From JAUXIQ01 sp030620925 [NCBI: Nitrospinota bacterium] (GTDB lineage Bacteria > JAUXIQ01): a DNA stretch of 5,156 nucleotides. Under the pieces are notes generated by a model. That model searched no databases. It was not told the DNA's origin and worked only from the letters and a program-made list of their open reading frames with translations. The stretch spans positions 1 to 5,156 of the forward strand of contig JAUXIQ010000173.1 of assembly GCA_030620925.1 (NCBI GenBank), given 5' to 3'. This document shows positions 4,410-5,156 of this stretch, piece by piece; position 1 is the stretch's first letter; every line of letters starts with the position of its first letter. Both the position numbers and the translations under genes were made by a program.

Positions 4410-5156
4410 CTATTTTCTCTTCTTTTTCTTGCCCTTTTTGAGCTGATCCGGGGGGTATTTGGTCTTGTGGTCTTTGAAATGGGTATACGGCTTTTCAGTT
4501 TCCAGCTCGAGGCTTACGTGGCTCCCCAGGTTTGCCTTTAAATTCTGCGGCAGGGAAACAGAGACTAACCAGTTATCCCCTTTAAGGTAAAAGTATACCT
4601 TTTTCGTTATATCATAATAAACAGAGACGGAAGGATAGTAGTAATAGCGATGTTCCGCCGCGCTTCCGTGGGCTTTAGCCGGGGGTGATGGAACAGGTTT
4701 GGCTTTTGCCTGTACAGTCGGTGGGCCCTGCTTGGCCTTTGCCTGTCCTGTCGGTATGACAGGTTTGACCTTTGTCTGTCCTGTCGGTATGACAGGTTTG
4801 GCTTTTGCCTGTACAGTCGGTGGACCCTGCTTGGCCTTTGCGTGTCCTGGCGGTTGGACAGGCTTAGCCTTTGTATGTCCTGGCGGTTGGACCGGTTTGA
4901 CCTTTGTATGCCCTGGTGGCAGGACAGGTTTGGTTTTTGCGTGTCCTGGCGGTTGGACAGGCTTAGCCTTTGCGTGTCCTGGCGGTTGGACAGGTTTAGC
5001 CTTTGCGTGTCCTGGCGGTATGACAGGTTTGGTTTTTGCGTGTCCTGGTGGTTGGACAGGTTTAGCCTTTGCCTGTCCTGGCGGTATGACAGGTTTAGCC
5101 TTTGTATGCCCTGGTGGCAGGACAGGTTTGGTTTTTGCGTGTCCTGGCGGTTGGAC
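4410..5156 (-). CDS. Lys/Pro-rich 11-residue-repeat protein with aromatic C-terminal domain, 3' part
   Basis: The minus-strand frame is open from the window edge to TAG at 4412-4410, giving the last 248 residues of a protein whose start is outside. The first 154 visible residues are 14 tandem 11-residue repeats, consensus V-Q/I/L-P-P-G-H/Q-A-K-A/T-K-P. Toward the C-terminus they change to GPPTVQAKAKP and VIPTGQxKxKP. A linker (VPSPPAKAHGSAA) leads to a Tyr/Val-rich segment of about 70 residues containing HRYYYYPSVSVYYD, KKVYFYLKGDNWLVSVSLP and VSLELETEKPYTHFKDHKTKYPP. The protein ends in KKGKKKKRK. Coding status rests on the intact frame through every repeat, the non-repetitive domain after it and a terminator 35 bp past the stop. 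The aromatic domain recalls conserved uncharacterised domains of exported bacterial proteins (memory only). A strongly cationic, extended Pro-rich spacer before a small beta-rich domain suggests an envelope or surface protein; the signal peptide cannot be seen. Function unknown. Confidence 0.82.
   Translation of the reverse strand, partial: VQPPGHAKTKPVLPPGHTKAKPVIPPGQAKAKPVQPPGHAKTKPVIPPGHAKAKPVQPPGHAKAKPVQPPGHAKTKPVLPPGHTKVKPVQPPGHTKAKPVQPPGHAKAKQGPPTVQAKAKPVIPTGQTKVKPVIPTGQAKAKQGPPTVQAKAKPVPSPPAKAHGSAAEHRYYYYPSVSVYYDITKKVYFYLKGDNWLVSVSLPQNLKANLGSHVSLELETEKPYTHFKDHKTKYPPDQLKKGKKKKRK
4695..5156 (-). repeat. 33-nt tandem repeat array (14 units visible, continues off the window)
   Basis: The array is an exact 33-nt period without indels, encoding the 11-residue repeats of the minus-strand gene. 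Two higher-order periods are visible. A 58-nt block at 4693-4750 recurs at 4792-4849 (99 nt away, two differences). A 58-nt block at 4901-4958 recurs without any difference at 5099-5156 (198 nt away, six units), ending only because the window ends. Units therefore spread in multi-unit steps, probably by slippage or unequal exchange. Indels of whole units keep the frame, so copy number can vary without breaking the gene. Confidence 0.93.

Noticed and set aside
4263-4541. 92-residue plus-strand open frame with a hydrophobic, Phe/Leu-rich C-terminal half
   Set aside because: It crosses the minus-strand terminator and is antisense to the 3' end of the repeat-protein gene. It has no Shine-Dalgarno sequence, and the hydrophobicity is explained by complementing Lys-rich codons and T-runs.
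4756-5156. Plus-strand open frame through the repeat array (GMTGLAFACPGGWTG type repeats)
   Set aside because: A 33-nt period without stops leaves other frames open as well. The minus frame continues into a non-repetitive domain with a stop and a terminator; the plus frame has no start signal or unique domain.
4695-5156. CRISPR array
   Set aside because: Units are contiguous 33-nt coding repeats with no unique spacers and they translate in frame without stops.

Overview
This window reads as ordinary bacterial chromosome, roughly 53% GC by eye, with one unusual low-complexity gene at the right end. The protein families are widespread: a long RelA/SpoT enzyme, a zinc-ribbon L28 protein, an EF-Tu domain 2-like mini-protein, a secreted SMP-30-like propeller and a cytoplasmic polysaccharide deacetylase. 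The phylum cannot be fixed from them. The mixture, and the aromatic C-terminal domain of the last gene, feel most like a Desulfobacterota, Nitrospirota or Chloroflexota lineage. That is an impression, not a result.

Layout. From 1 to 1440 (+) lies the 3' part of a Rel/SpoT (p)ppGpp enzyme, truncated by the window edge. It converges on rpmB (1518-1709, -), which has its own terminator. rpmB and a small EF-Tu domain 2-like gene (1836-2096, +) diverge from a 126-bp gap. Two good sigma-70-type promoters overlap there on one symmetric -10 hexamer. The + strand continues with a secreted six-bladed SMP-30/NHL-type propeller (2153-3016) and a NodB-fold deacetylase (3047-3847). Gaps of 56 and 30 bp suggest one transcription unit, which ends at a strong intrinsic terminator (3902-3931).

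From 3848 to 4409 there is no credible gene. The left part of this gap is packed with short inverted repeats. At least four carry a GTAG head (or CTAC on the opposite strand) beside a hairpin, as in REP sequences. A 29-nt direct repeat also occurs twice among them.

At the right end, on the minus strand, the 3' portion of a gene (4410-5156) enters from outside the window. It encodes at least 14 tandem 11-residue repeats of the type PPGHAKAKPVQ, then a Tyr/Val-rich domain of about 70 residues and a Lys tail. Its terminator is at 4344-4375. The repeat DNA has nested higher-order periods of 33, 99 and 198 nt, which points to recent expansion or contraction. This gene and the hairpin cluster next to it are the least explained parts of the window.
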